A stretch of 64,000 nucleotides of DNA from Chryseolinea lacunae. Its GTDB lineage: Bacteria > Bacteroidota > Bacteroidia > Cytophagales > Cyclobacteriaceae. The stretch lies in assembly GCF_016735595.1 (NCBI RefSeq), contig NZ_JAERRB010000003.1, forward strand, positions 237,401 through 301,400, in the 5' to 3' direction. The notes under the pieces were generated by a model. That model was not told where the DNA came from and ran no database searches. It saw nothing but the letters and a program-made list of their open reading frames with translations. Every line of letters begins with the position of its first letter. Within the stretch, counting starts at the first letter, position 1. Positions 54,198 to 63,909 of this stretch are shown here, in pieces. The translations under genes were made by a program, and so were the position numbers.

Positions 54198-56282
54198 CTA
54201 GTAGCTTCCGAAAAATTTTCGGGCAAACCACTCCACGCTCACCATGAGCAGGAGTATCCAGAAAATCCATTTGAGGTTGATGAGCGAGTGATAGGATTCT
54301 TCGGAATGAATGATGCTGCGCGCTTCGGCTTTTTGGAGCTCGGCTTTCAAGGGCTCCAGGTTAGCCGCGGTGTAGAACTTGCCACCGCTGCCGGCGGAAA
54401 GTTTTCGCAGGAGGTCGAAATCGGCCGTGAGGTTTTGCAGTTCGGTTTGGCGTTGCACCACGGCAAATTGGCCTCGCACTTGTTCGGGTTTTTGATCGAG
54501 CGTTGTTTTTGACGTGTAGCGATACACACCTTCTTTCAATCCGCCGATCTGATAGCGGATGTTGCCAGGGCTGGTGGTGTAGGCATACTTTGTTTTTTTT
54601 CCGGCTTCATCCGTCAGCTCGATGTTTATGGTGTGGCCAAAAATGGGTTCGAAGATGTCGTTGTAGACCTGGCTTTCGAACACCACGGGTTCGGTATCCG
54701 AAAATTCCTGTTGAATGGGGTAGCTTCTGAATTTGCGTTTGTCTTCGGAGGTGCTGAGGTATTGCACGAGCTTGCTAAACACTTCGTCGAACGCCTGCGA
54801 GTTTTCATTTCGGTCAAACTCGTTCAGCTTCCAGCGCCACAGTCCTTCACCCAGCATGATGGCTACCTTGCGCGTGTTTTGCACATCCACCAGCAGCAAC
54901 GGTTTTTCGGTGGTGAGGCTTCCCACTTTTTGAAAGAGCAATGGGGTGGCCGTTGGGGGCATGCGCACTTTGCCAAAATGCACCGACACCGGCGGATAGC
55001 TTGCCATGAGCGCGTTGGTTTCGGCCGAGATGATGAAGTGCGAGAACGCGGCGTTGGTGGCGGGCGTCACTTCGTCGTAGTCGCGGGGCGGCACTTCAAA
55101 TTTCAGCGGCATGTTCTGTTTGCTCATCGCCAACAGATCGGTTTGCATACCCACAATCACAAACAGTGCTGTGGAGCTGCCCGCAAATTGCTGGAAGAGT
55201 TCGCGTGTTTTTCCGCGCAGGTCAGGCGACTGATGAAAGATGGCCAGGTCGATCTGGTCGGGACGCAAAAGGTTTGCCGGTTGTTCCTGAACACCGGGAA
55301 TGTGCAACAGAAATTCGTAGTTCGGATTTTTGTCGATCACCTCGCGCAACGCCTTGATGTCGGGATGTGGCGACGGCGCCACCACCAGAATTTTCTTTTT
55401 GCCTTCCACCACTTCCACAAAAATGGAAGCGTTGTTGTTTCGGGCGTTGGTTTCTCCTTCTTTCAGCTCCACGCGCACGTCCAGTTTTTGTATGCCCTGG
55501 TCGTTGGCCTGGGGTTGAAAATCGTAGGTGAGCAGGCTGCCGGTGTTCGAGATTTTTGATTGTGTTTCCAGCACTTTGCCCGCCTGCAACAGCGATACTT
55601 TGATGGCTTGATTCGGAAGATTTTTCACCATCACCTCCACACGCACCGGAAACTTGTTTCCCTGATACACAATTTTGTTGTAGGCAATGTTCTTGATGAG
55701 GATGTCGGTGCGCTCCAACGTGTCGCCTATGCCCACGGTATAGATGGGGAAGTTGTAGGTAGTGTAGAGCGGCGAGATGCCTCCGTTATAAATTCCGTCC
55801 GACACCAGGATGACGCCGCCGATGCGGCTGCCTTCGAAGCGGTTCACAATTTTCTTTAATGTGCCACCCAGGTCCGAGAGTGTGGCGTTGAAGGTGGGGC
55901 GTTCAATTTCCTTTCCGGCCAGGTCCGTCACACGGGTTTCGTAGCCTTTGTCTTGCAGCAACTGTTGTGTTTCGGCCACCTTTGTTTCCAGTTGGTGTCG
56001 GGTAGTCGAATCCGTGGTTTCCTTCACGGAGGTAGAGTTGTCGTAGACCACCAGAAAAAGCGGGCGTTCAAATAGGTTGGAGATCTGTTTCACCACGGGC
56101 CCGAGCAGCAGGAACATGAGGAAGAAGGCGAGCACGGCGCGGCATCCAAAAAGAATCCGGTTCCACATTTTGCTCCACGGATGGCTGGTGCGGTAGAGCA
56201 AAAAGGCAAAGCCCAGGCCCAATATCACACAAACCAGAATGTAGGCCGGCGACGATTCGAATATGATGCGTTGTTGGTGCAT
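54198..56282 (-). CDS. Membrane-anchored von Willebrand factor A-domain protein
   Basis: This is a 694-residue protein with two N-terminal transmembrane helices (about residues 14-32 and 43-62). A vWA domain follows, whose metal-ion site reads DNSTS (Asp81 onward). A long beta-rich periplasmic region comes next, and one C-terminal helix (LKWIFWILLLMVSVEWF) ends in a short basic tail. It resembles the BatA/BatB-like large membrane proteins of Bacteroidota, commonly unnamed. The vWA domain suggests metal-dependent protein interaction at the envelope. It is followed downstream, on the same strand, by nothing within 97 bp before the clpC terminator. Confidence 0.8.
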   Translation of the reverse strand: MHQQRIIFESSPAYILVCVILGLGFAFLLYRTSHPWSKMWNRILFGCRAVLAFFLMFLLLGPVVKQISNLFERPLFLVVYDNSTSVKETTDSTTRHQLETKVAETQQLLQDKGYETRVTDLAGKEIERPTFNATLSDLGGTLKKIVNRFEGSRIGGVILVSDGIYNGGISPLYTTYNFPIYTVGIGDTLERTDILIKNIAYNKIVYQGNKFPVRVEVMVKNLPNQAIKVSLLQAGKVLETQSKISNTGSLLTYDFQPQANDQGIQKLDVRVELKEGETNARNNNASIFVEVVEGKKKILVVAPSPHPDIKALREVIDKNPNYEFLLHIPGVQEQPANLLRPDQIDLAIFHQSPDLRGKTRELFQQFAGSSTALFVIVGMQTDLLAMSKQNMPLKFEVPPRDYDEVTPATNAAFSHFIISAETNALMASYPPVSVHFGKVRMPPTATPLLFQKVGSLTTEKPLLLVDVQNTRKVAIMLGEGLWRWKLNEFDRNENSQAFDEVFSKLVQYLSTSEDKRKFRSYPIQQEFSDTEPVVFESQVYNDIFEPIFGHTINIELTDEAGKKTKYAYTTSPGNIRYQIGGLKEGVYRYTSKTTLDQKPEQVRGQFAVVQRQTELQNLTADFDLLRKLSAGSGGKFYTAANLEPLKAELQKAEARSIIHSEESYHSLINLKWIFWILLLMVSVEWFARKFFGSY

Positions 56283-56298
56283 GTGGGGTCAAGATAAA

Positions 56299-57567
56299 CT
56301 AATAACCATATTTTTCCTTCCAGCGCGTGCGCAGGTATTTGCGCAGCTCGTCTTCGCGGGCGTTGTTGCCCGGCTCATAAAATTTGGTGCCTCTCAATTC
56401 GTCGGGCATAAATTCCATCGACGCGAAGTTGCCTTCGTAACTGTGGGCATACTGGTAGCCTTTTCCATAGTCCATGTTCTTCATGAGCTTGGTGGGCGCA
56501 TTGCGGATGGCCAGCGGCACAGGCAGGTCGCCGGTTTGCTGAATGGTCGCCATGGCTTTGTTGATGGCCTCATAGCTGGCGTTGCTCTTGGGTGAACTGG
56601 CCAGATAGACGGCGCACTGTGCCAGAATGATGCGTGCTTCGGGGTAGCCAATCACGTTCACGGCGGTGAAGGTGTTGGTGGCCATCACCAGCGCCGTGGG
56701 GTTGGCGTTGCCAATGTCTTCGGAGGCCAGAATCACCATGCGGCGGGCAATAAACTTCACGTCTTCGCCGCCTTCCACCATGCGGGCCAGGTAATAGACG
56801 GCCGCGTTGGGGTCGCTTCCGCGCACCGATTTTATGAAGGCCGATATGATGTCGTAGTGTTGTTCGCCGCTCTTGTCGTAGATGGCAATGTGTTTCTGGG
56901 CAAGCTCCATCACCAGGTCGTCGGTGATCACCACATCGCCTTCTACCGAGTCGCAGATCAGCTCCACGAGGTTCAGCAGCTTGCGGCCGTCGCCTCCCGA
57001 AATGTTTAGCAGGGCCTGGTGTTCGATGATGTTCACAGTCCGGTGTTTCAGCTCTTCGTCGCGGGTCAGGGCCTGGCGCACCAGTTCCATGAGCTGGTCT
57101 TCGCCGAGTGGACGAAGTGTGTAGACCTGGCTGCGCGAGAGCAACGCCGAGTTCACTTCGAACGACGGATTTTCGGTGGTGGCCCCAATGAGGGTGATGG
57201 TTCCTTTTTCTACCGCCCCGAGCAACGCGTCTTGCTGGCTTTTGTTGAAGCGGTGAATTTCGTCTATGAATAAGATGGAGCGCGGCGACAATTTTGCTTT
57301 TTCAATCACCTCGCGAATGTCTTTCACACCCGAGCTGACGGCGCTGAGGGTGTGAAACGGTTTTTTCACTTCGTTGGCAATAATGTTGGCGATGGTGGTC
57401 TTGCCCACGCCGGGGGGTCCCCACAGGATCATGGAGGGAATGTTGCCGCTTTGGATGGCCTTGCGGATCACACCGGTGGGCCCGGTGAGGTGCTCCTGTC
57501 CCACCAGCTCATCGAGCTTCCTGGGGCGCATGCGCTCTGCAAGAGGTTGTCGCGAGTGTGTTAGCAT
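56299..57567 (-). CDS. rarA: Replication-associated recombination protein RarA (MgsA-like AAA+ ATPase)
   Basis: The 422-residue AAA+ ATPase acts at stalled replication forks. It shows Walker [12 protein letters not shown], Walker [15 protein letters not shown], sensor segment [13 protein letters not shown], and the C-terminal helical domain typical of RarA/WRNIP1. ATG 57567 is 16 bp upstream of the next stop codon on the other side. It lies directly upstream of the vWA gene (16 bp gap), so these two may form an operon. No other replication gene is adjacent. Length is typical. Confidence 0.95.
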   Translation of the reverse strand: MLTHSRQPLAERMRPRKLDELVGQEHLTGPTGVIRKAIQSGNIPSMILWGPPGVGKTTIANIIANEVKKPFHTLSAVSSGVKDIREVIEKAKLSPRSILFIDEIHRFNKSQQDALLGAVEKGTITLIGATTENPSFEVNSALLSRSQVYTLRPLGEDQLMELVRQALTRDEELKHRTVNIIEHQALLNISGGDGRKLLNLVELICDSVEGDVVITDDLVMELAQKHIAIYDKSGEQHYDIISAFIKSVRGSDPNAAVYYLARMVEGGEDVKFIARRMVILASEDIGNANPTALVMATNTFTAVNVIGYPEARIILAQCAVYLASSPKSNASYEAINKAMATIQQTGDLPVPLAIRNAPTKLMKNMDYGKGYQYAHSYEGNFASMEFMPDELRGTKFYEPGNNAREDELRKYLRTRWKEKYGY

Positions 57568-57708
57568 GGCAGGATTTGGTGTTAGTCGATAAACAGATTC
57601 AACTGCATTTGAGTCTTCCGGTTTAAACGAAAAAATGTCGCCCGAATTTCTTCCGGAAGGCGATGATTTAAAGTTTTGAAATTACGGAAAAGTGAAGAGA
57701 AAAAGTCG

Positions 57709-58074
57709 CTAGGGCAAATAATGATGAATGGTATCCAGCAACAGCGCGCGCTCCACGGGTTTGGCCAGGTAGGCGTTGAATCCTTCCGACAGAAAACGTT
57801 CTTCGTCTTCGGGCAGGGCATAGGATGTGACGGCGATCACGGTGATGCCGGCCGTTTTTGGATTGGCCCGGAGGATGCGCAAAATTTCCACGCCGTTCAT
57901 CTGGCCGTTGCCCAGATTGATGTCCATGAGAATGATGTCGAACGTTTCCTGCTCCACCATGGCCAGGCACGACACCGCGTCGGTGGTATGGGTCACCTCA
58001 TAGTGTGGCCGCAACAATTTTTTCATCACCAGCGCGTTGATGGCATCGTCTTCCACGTAGAGAACTTTTTTCAT
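57709..58074 (-). CDS. Single-domain response regulator
   Basis: The 121-residue protein is a bare receiver (REC) domain with no output domain. The acidic pocket is in LYVEDDAIN (Asp9, Asp10), the phosphorylated residue is Asp51 in ILMDINLG, the Thr/Ser is at AVTSYAL (83), and the conserved lysine is Lys105 in YLAKPVE. Its ATG overlaps the stop of the histidine kinase gene (58071-58074, ATGA), so it is translationally coupled and its likely phosphodonor is that kinase. An output must be through protein contact. Confidence 0.92.
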   Translation of the reverse strand: MKKVLYVEDDAINALVMKKLLRPHYEVTHTTDAVSCLAMVEQETFDIILMDINLGNGQMNGVEILRILRANPKTAGITVIAVTSYALPEDEERFLSEGFNAYLAKPVERALLLDTIHHYLP

Positions 58075-59384
58075 AGCATTTTGTAGGCGGGTAACACAAT
58101 TTCAAAAACGCTGCCTTCATCTTTGGCGGATTGCACCCGAATTTCTCCCCCCAGCAGTTCAATGTATCGTTTGGATATCGACAGACCTAATCCCGTGCCT
58201 TCATAGTTGCGGCTTCGCCCCGAGCTTTCCTGTTCGAACGAGTTGAAGATGCGCGGCAAAAATTCTTCGGAGATGCCTATGCCCGTGTCTTTCACTTTGA
58301 TAAAGATCTTGTCCTTCATGCGCGTGGTCGACACCTCCACGCGACCCTTGTCGGTGAATTTAATGGCGTTGCCCACCACGTTGTAGACCACCTGATAGAG
58401 CATATTCTCGTCCGACAAGCAGAATAACTGCTCCCGGGAGGCGCTGAAGGAAAACTGAAGTCGCTTGTTTTTTGCCAGCGTTTCAAGTGGCGCAATGCAC
58501 TCGCGAAGCAGCACGTTCACATCGATCACGTTCAGCTTCAGTTGTTTTTGTTCGGCTTCGATGCGGGCCAGGTCAAGGATGCTGGTGATGGTGCTCAGCA
58601 ACCGCCTGCCGCTCTGTTGCTGAAGCTGCACATAGTTTTTTATTTCCGGATTGTCGGTCTCCATTTCAATCACCTGGCTGATGCCGAGAATGCCATTGAT
58701 AGGCGTGCGAATTTCGTGCGACATGTTGGAGAGGAAATTGGTTTTGAGCCGATTCATCTCTTCGGCCAACTCCTTGGCTGTGCGCAACTCTTCTACCGAC
58801 GTGTGAAGATTTTCTTTGGCCACTTCGTAGGCCTGATGATAATGATAGATCAGGTAGGTGATGATGAAGAACACCACGCAGAACGTGATCGTCGCTTCCA
58901 TAAACGCCAGCTGTTGTGGCTCGGCTTTTCCCATCTGGTAGCCGCTGTTTTTCCCCACTTGGTGCACCAGGATGGGAATGAAATGAATGATGGCATAAAA
59001 AATTCCAGCCCTGCTGCCCAGCACATGAAACGCGAACAATATGTTCAAGATGGTGAGCAAGGCCACAAAGAAATTAAAATCGTCGAACAGATAGATGTTG
59101 ATGTTGTTGTTGGCCCATGAAACCAACAGCAGCACGTGGCAGATCAAGGTAATGGAATGTGTTGCCCGTATATAGAACAACGCACTGCTGAAAATGATGA
59201 GGATAACAATGGTTTTGATGAACTGGTAGTGAAACCCCCTTGCCAGATACACAAAAAAGAAAAGGACCATAGAGGCCACCGACAGCGCCACCACGTTGAA
59301 CACAAGGCGTATGCTGGCCTGCTTCAGCACGTCGGATTCTGAGCGAAGGTAATCGCCAATAAAATATTCGCGAAGGAAATTCAT
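58071..59384 (-). CDS. Membrane histidine kinase, six transmembrane helices, no HAMP or PAS domain
   Basis: The 437-residue kinase has about six transmembrane helices in residues 20-190 and almost no extracellular loops, so it probably senses within the membrane. A coiled coil (residues 190-210) leads to the HisKA dimerisation domain with His223 in NMSHEIRTPINGIL. The ATPase part shows the N-box YNVVGNAIKFTD, the G1 box KDTGIGISEEFL and the G2 box GTGLGLSIS. The phosphorelay partner is the receiver protein encoded at 57709, which overlaps its stop codon. Confidence 0.93.
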   Translation of the reverse strand: MNFLREYFIGDYLRSESDVLKQASIRLVFNVVALSVASMVLFFFVYLARGFHYQFIKTIVILIIFSSALFYIRATHSITLICHVLLLVSWANNNINIYLFDDFNFFVALLTILNILFAFHVLGSRAGIFYAIIHFIPILVHQVGKNSGYQMGKAEPQQLAFMEATITFCVVFFIITYLIYHYHQAYEVAKENLHTSVEELRTAKELAEEMNRLKTNFLSNMSHEIRTPINGILGISQVIEMETDNPEIKNYVQLQQQSGRRLLSTITSILDLARIEAEQKQLKLNVIDVNVLLRECIAPLETLAKNKRLQFSFSASREQLFCLSDENMLYQVVYNVVGNAIKFTDKGRVEVSTTRMKDKIFIKVKDTGIGISEEFLPRIFNSFEQESSGRSRNYEGTGLGLSISKRYIELLGGEIRVQSAKDEGSVFEIVLPAYKML

Positions 59385-59450
59385 GCCGGTTTTGTCGCGC
59401 GTCCTGTCACGTTACGCCCTGGAGTTTACGATACACAACGGTAACCCACG

Positions 59451-60248
59451 TCACTTGCCAATCTTCTCGTACGAGGTGATGATTCCCTTGATGAGTGAGG
59501 AGCTGAAACCCTGATGTTCCATTTCATTCAAGCCGGCAATGGTACAGCCCTTGGGGGTGGTCACTTTATCGATCTCTTCTTCCGGGTGGCGATTCAGTTT
59601 CAACAGCAGCTCGGCCGCGCCTTTCACCGTTTGTGCGGCAATGAGGTTGGCCGTCTTGGCATCGAAGCCAATCTGTATGCCGCCTTGCGTTGACGCGCGT
59701 ATGAACCGGAGCGCGTAGGCAATGCCACAGGCTCCGAGCACGGTGGCGGCGTCCATCAATTTTTCGTCGATGGTGATGGAGATGCCCAGCTGGCTGAACA
59801 ACTCGGTCACATAGTTCGACTGCTCGGCCGAAGCGCCCTGGTGGCAGAGGCACGTCACCGATTCCTGGATGGCGATGGCCGTGTTGGGCATGGCGCGGAA
59901 CAACGGCGTGCCGTTGTCGATGATCTCCGCCAGGTCTTTGATGAGAATGCCCGTTACAACGCTGATGACAATATGCTTCGAAGGTTGAATGTTTTCTTTG
60001 AGTCCGCCCAACACTTCGCGCACGTTGTAGGGTTTCAGTGCCACGATGATGACGTCGCTGTTGCGAATGGCGGCCGCGTTGTCGCTGGTGGTGGTCACGC
60101 CCAAGGCTTTGAGGGGTGCCAGCGCCTCCACGTTGCGGCGGGTAACGGTGATTTGCCCAGGCGAAACAAACTTGCTCTTGATCAACCCCTCTGCAATGGC
60201 AGCTCCCAAGTTTCCTCCTCCAAGAATGGCAATCTTTGAATTTTTCAT
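59451..60248 (-). CDS. proC: Pyrroline-5-carboxylate reductase
   Basis: The 265-residue NAD(P)H enzyme converts 1-pyrroline-5-carboxylate to L-proline, the last step of proline synthesis. The Rossmann motif is ILGGGNLGAAIAEGL, the substrate-binding conserved segment FRAMPNTAIAIQESVT is in the middle, and the C-terminal dimerisation helix region PKGCTIAGLNEME carries the catalytic residues. The length and motif set are typical. It is divergent from the YeeE/YedE-like gene pair, with 120 bp between starts. No other pro gene is adjacent. Confidence 0.97.
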   Translation of the reverse strand: MKNSKIAILGGGNLGAAIAEGLIKSKFVSPGQITVTRRNVEALAPLKALGVTTTSDNAAAIRNSDVIIVALKPYNVREVLGGLKENIQPSKHIVISVVTGILIKDLAEIIDNGTPLFRAMPNTAIAIQESVTCLCHQGASAEQSNYVTELFSQLGISITIDEKLMDAATVLGACGIAYALRFIRASTQGGIQIGFDAKTANLIAAQTVKGAAELLLKLNRHPEEEIDKVTTPKGCTIAGLNEMEHQGFSSSLIKGIITSYEKIGK

Positions 60249-60368
60249 GATCGTTCTTTCAAATGTCTGCGTTCGTCCGCGCTTTTAATGTCTGTTATGA
60301 GCGGAGGATGAAAATTAAAATACTTTAACTTGCTATCGCAACATTCCTTCACATTAATTTCTATCCGG

Positions 60369-60929
60369 ATGGATTTCCTCTATAAACCCTGGCCCTGGTA
60401 TGTGGCCGGTCCCATCATAGGGCTGTCGGTGCCGGCCTTGCTTCTGCTGGGCAACAAGAAGCTCGGTGTGTCGTCAACGCTTCGTCAGATCTGCGCCGCC
60501 TGCTACCCGGGCAACCTCTCGTTTCTCCAATACGATTGGAAAAAAGACAGCTGGAATCTGTTTATGGTGGCGGGCATTTTGATCGGTGGTTTTCTGGGCG
60601 GCGTTGTGTTTGCCAACCCCGAGCCCGTTGCACTGGCACCGGCAACGGTAGCATGGCTTCGCGAACAAGGTCTTCACCAGTTCGACGGCCTGTTGCCGGG
60701 CGAACTGTTTCAGTGGCAGGCGTTGTTTTCGCTGCGCGGATTTTTGCTGATGGTGGTGGGTGGTTTCATGGTGGGGTTCGGCACACGCTATGCGCGCGGC
60801 TGCACGTCGGGCCACGGCATCATGGGTTTGTCGGCGTTGCAATGGCCATCGCTGGTGGCCACGGCGTCGTTCTTTGGTGGCGGCATTTTGTTCAGCTATT
60901 TTGTTTTACCCTACATTCTTGCCCTATGA
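60369..60929 (+). CDS. YeeE/YedE-type membrane protein, N-terminal-half subunit
   Basis: This 186-residue protein has about five transmembrane helices and matches one half of the YeeE/YedE (thiosulfate-uptake TsuA) family. The conserved cysteines are Cys42 and Cys45 in RQICAACYPG and Cys145 in ARGCTSGHGIMGL, the latter being the family signature for binding reduced sulfur. The start at 60369 is the ATG for MDFLYKPWPW; the ATGs upstream add non-conserved residues. Its stop overlaps the next gene by ATGA. No rhodanese or persulfide gene is adjacent. Confidence 0.88.
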   Translation: MDFLYKPWPWYVAGPIIGLSVPALLLLGNKKLGVSSTLRQICAACYPGNLSFLQYDWKKDSWNLFMVAGILIGGFLGGVVFANPEPVALAPATVAWLREQGLHQFDGLLPGELFQWQALFSLRGFLLMVVGGFMVGFGTRYARGCTSGHGIMGLSALQWPSLVATASFFGGGILFSYFVLPYILAL

Positions 60930-61336
60930 AAAACCTGCTGTACCTGACCGTGGGCATCGTCTTTGGCCTGGCGCTCACCAAGGGCGAGGCCATCTCGTGG
61001 TTTCGCATCCAGGAGATGTTTCACTTCCAAAGCTTTCACATGTATGGCATCTTCATGACGGCCGTGCCCACCGGCGCACTGTCGTTGTGGCTGCTTCAAA
61101 AATTTCACGCAAAGTCGGCCGACGGCCAGCCCATCGACGCACCACACAAGCCCTATCATCACGGGGTGATTTTTGGGGGATTGATCTTTGGGTTTGGCTG
61201 GGCGTTGACAGGCGCGTGCCCCGGCCCGTTGTATGCACAAGTGGGCGCCGGCTACCTGGTGACGCTGGTCACTTTTGCATCGGCCCTTGCCGGCACGTGG
61301 GTGTATGCACGCGTGTATGCCTATTTGCCCGACTGA
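60926..61336 (+). CDS. YeeE/YedE-type membrane protein, C-terminal-half subunit (DUF6691-like)
   Basis: The 136-residue protein has four transmembrane helices and the second family signature, Cys98 in LTGACPGPLYAQVGAG. It overlaps the previous gene at ATGA, so the two are coupled and together reconstitute the two halves of the single-chain transporter, whose inner-membrane pore uses conserved cysteines to pass thiosulfate. This two-gene form is common in Bacteroidota. Transport of thiosulfate or another sulfur species is inferred from the family. The ATG at 60926 is the only one that fits. Confidence 0.88.
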   Translation: MKNLLYLTVGIVFGLALTKGEAISWFRIQEMFHFQSFHMYGIFMTAVPTGALSLWLLQKFHAKSADGQPIDAPHKPYHHGVIFGGLIFGFGWALTGACPGPLYAQVGAGYLVTLVTFASALAGTWVYARVYAYLPD

Positions 61337-61458
61337 CCCAACGCGAGGTCTGCGAAATTCTTTCTGCGTTCATCCCCTTCGTGATCTAACGAATGACAAC
61401 CTTTGCAGGGCGTTGTCGTAAGACATAGATTCCTTCCTTCGGGTGGGCCAATTTTTTT

Positions 61459-62796
61459 ATGGAACTGAAACTGCAAACCGGCTACAAACAAATTCTCGGG
61501 ATGGCGTTGCCCATCTCGCTGGCCATCTTTGTGCCGCAGATCAATTTCATAACCAACAATGTTTTTCTCAGTGGTCTGGGCGAAAAGGAGTTGGCGAGCG
61601 CCGGCATCACCGGCGTTTATTACCTCATCTTTGCCGTGATTGGCAACGGGCTCAACAACGGCCTGCAAGCCCTCATTGCCCGGCGCGCCGGCCAGAACCT
61701 TCCAAAGGAAATCGGTCGCTTGTTTTTTCATGGTGTGTGGATCGCCCTGGGCATCGCAGCGTTGGGCATTGCCATCACCTATATTTTTGCGCCCACCATT
61801 TTGCGGGCCACCATTCACGATCCCGAAATTGCCACACAGGTCATCAACTTCTCCATGATCCGCATCTGGGGGTTGCCTTTGCTATACCTCTATGTGATGC
61901 GCAACGCTTTGCTGGTGGGTACCAACCAAACCCGGTTTCTGGTGTGGGGCACGCTGGCCGAAGCCGTCACCAACATTGTGCTGGACTATGGCTTCATCTA
62001 TGGTCACTTCGGGTTGCCCGCCCTTGGGTTCAACGGCGCGGCCTATGCCTCTATCATTGCCGAAGCAACGGGGTTGCTGGTGATCTATGCCGTCATTCAC
62101 ATCAAAGGCATTCACAAGTCGTTTGCTTTTCTGGAGCAGGCCCATTTCGATTTTTCGGTGGTGAAGCTCATCCTTGTGCAATCGTCGCCTTTGATTCTGC
62201 AATACGCCATCAGCATCATGAGCTGGGAATTTTTCTATATCCTCATCGAGCATCATGGTGCCGAGTCGCTGGCCATTTCAAACACCATGCGCAACATCTT
62301 TGGGTTGTCGGGCATTTTTGCGTGGGCGTTTGCGTCTACCACCAACACCATGGTGAGCAACATCATTGGGCAGGGCCGGCAAGACGAGGTGATGGGGTTG
62401 ATCTGGCGCATCGTGAAGATCAGCTGCCTGTTCTCGGTTGTCATTTCGGTGGCGCTCAACGTGTGGCCCACCTTTTTCCTGTCGTTCTATGGGCAGGGCG
62501 ACGGGTTTATTGCGCACGCCATTCCCGTGGTTCGCATTGTGTCGGTGGCGGTGATCATGATGGGCTTTTCAACGGTGTGGCTGAATGCCGTGACCGGATC
62601 GGGCAACACGGTGGTGAACCTCACCATTGAGTTTATCACCATCATCCTGTATTGTGCCTATGTGTATGTGACCCTGGAATATCTGAACCTGCCCATCACG
62701 TGGGGCTGGGCTTCGGAGTGGGTCTATTGGATATCGCTGTTCACCATGTCATTCTTCTACATCCGGTCGGGCCGGTGGAAGGGAAAGAAGATATAG
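61459..62796 (+). CDS. MATE-family multidrug/toxin efflux transporter
   Basis: This 445-residue protein has twelve predicted transmembrane helices in two similar halves of six, as in MATE exporters. The N-terminal half begins YKQILGMALPISLAIFVPQI with FITNNVFLSGLGEKELAS, and the second half has LQYAISIMSWEFFYILIEHHGAE. Substrates are likely cationic drugs or dyes with Na+ or H+ coupling, which cannot be told from sequence. It follows the YeeE/YedE pair by 122 bp on the same strand and faces the lipoprotein gene at 62813 with a 16-bp gap. Confidence 0.93.
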   Translation: MELKLQTGYKQILGMALPISLAIFVPQINFITNNVFLSGLGEKELASAGITGVYYLIFAVIGNGLNNGLQALIARRAGQNLPKEIGRLFFHGVWIALGIAALGIAITYIFAPTILRATIHDPEIATQVINFSMIRIWGLPLLYLYVMRNALLVGTNQTRFLVWGTLAEAVTNIVLDYGFIYGHFGLPALGFNGAAYASIIAEATGLLVIYAVIHIKGIHKSFAFLEQAHFDFSVVKLILVQSSPLILQYAISIMSWEFFYILIEHHGAESLAISNTMRNIFGLSGIFAWAFASTTNTMVSNIIGQGRQDEVMGLIWRIVKISCLFSVVISVALNVWPTFFLSFYGQGDGFIAHAIPVVRIVSVAVIMMGFSTVWLNAVTGSGNTVVNLTIEFITIILYCAYVYVTLEYLNLPITWGWASEWVYWISLFTMSFFYIRSGRWKGKKI

Positions 62797-62812
62797 GCGC
62801 TGCGCTTCAATC

Positions 62813-63697
62813 TTACTTTCTCTTGTAATAATAGAGATACGAACTTTTACCAAGATTTTTTTCGCTGATTGTATAGAACCCGGCATCGTCGTGTGCCCAG
62901 GTGATGGCCTCGCCCTGTGGCTCGGGGTCGTATTCAATTTGCTGGGGTGCTGTGGCCAGCGCTTCCGTTAGGGGTTTGTCTCCGACGTTCCAGTAATAGA
63001 TCGTCTCATAATTTTTCATGAGCATTTCCGTGCCCGATGCCGACAGGCTGGCCGACACAATCTGTGTGATGGGAAGAGAAACCAGTTTCTCGGCCGTGAG
63101 CGTATCGGTGGTTGACTGTGGGTAGGGAAGCGTATAGACGATCACCGGATTTTCGCGCTTCGACAGCACATAGATGTCTCTGGTCTTCGGGTTGATCATG
63201 AGGGCTTCCGAATCTTTGATGGCATCCGGAAATTTGAAGGTGATGGTATCGAACGACGCGAGGGTGAGGGTTTGCGTGGTTGAATCAAGGTCGGGCTCTT
63301 CAAAACGATAGAGGTGTTTCAGCGGATAGATCGCGTCGTTGTCGCCGATCTCGCCCACATAGACATATGTTTTTGTGGAGTCGGGACCGGGGCCAACGGC
63401 AATGTCTTCCCAGTCGCGGTTGGTCACGCCGGGCAGCTTGCACGTGAGTTTGATGTTCAGTTTCTGGTCGACTAAATAAATTTCGGCATCGTTTCCACTG
63501 TCGTTGTGTGTCCACAACAGGCCGGGATGTTTTTTGCTGGCCGCCAGGCCCGACAGTTCCACCAGTTTGTCGTGTGTGGCTTCGGCCAACGGTTGGGCAA
63601 CGGCAAAATCGATGTTTGCGTTTTCAATCGGTTTCCGGTTTTTGCAAGATGCCAGGGCCATCACAAAAACGCAAAGAACGAGGTGCTGAAGCTTCAT
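62813..63697 (-). CDS. Lipoprotein with a predicted beta-propeller fold
   Basis: This is a 294-residue lipoprotein with lipobox ALASC after ATG 63697. The mature part has repeated blades of about 40-50 residues with the themes LSGLAASKKHPGLLWTHNDS, DWEDIAVGPGPDS, YVYVGEIGDNDA and AITWAHDDAGFYTISE, a pattern seen in SdiA-regulated and phytase-like propellers. Similar proteins in Bacteroidota are annotated only as hypothetical. The gene is convergent with the MATE gene (16 bp gap). Ligand or enzyme activity is unknown. Confidence 0.72.
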   Translation of the reverse strand: MKLQHLVLCVFVMALASCKNRKPIENANIDFAVAQPLAEATHDKLVELSGLAASKKHPGLLWTHNDSGNDAEIYLVDQKLNIKLTCKLPGVTNRDWEDIAVGPGPDSTKTYVYVGEIGDNDAIYPLKHLYRFEEPDLDSTTQTLTLASFDTITFKFPDAIKDSEALMINPKTRDIYVLSKRENPVIVYTLPYPQSTTDTLTAEKLVSLPITQIVSASLSASGTEMLMKNYETIYYWNVGDKPLTEALATAPQQIEYDPEPQGEAITWAHDDAGFYTISEKNLGKSSYLYYYKRK

Positions 63698-63909
63698 CCA
63701 CGAGGTGATTAAAAGTGAGGCACGAAGAAAGGAATTTCCGCAGGCAATTCGAAACACTTTCCCATTAACAAATCGTGAGGCTTCCCTTGTTTTGTTAGAT
63801 GGTCATTAGAAAAGGCAACGCTTCTTGTACGCCCCTTCCATTCATAAAACTTGCATTGCAATTGTTGGTGGGTTCTGCGTATTTTCCATGAACCTAACCT
63901 GAACCCGCT

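Noticed and set aside
61443-62630. A 395-codon plus-strand frame inside the MATE gene.
   Set aside because: It overlaps the MATE gene in another frame and gives a Cys/His/Arg-rich sequence typical of shadow frames, whereas the MATE protein has twelve clean helices.
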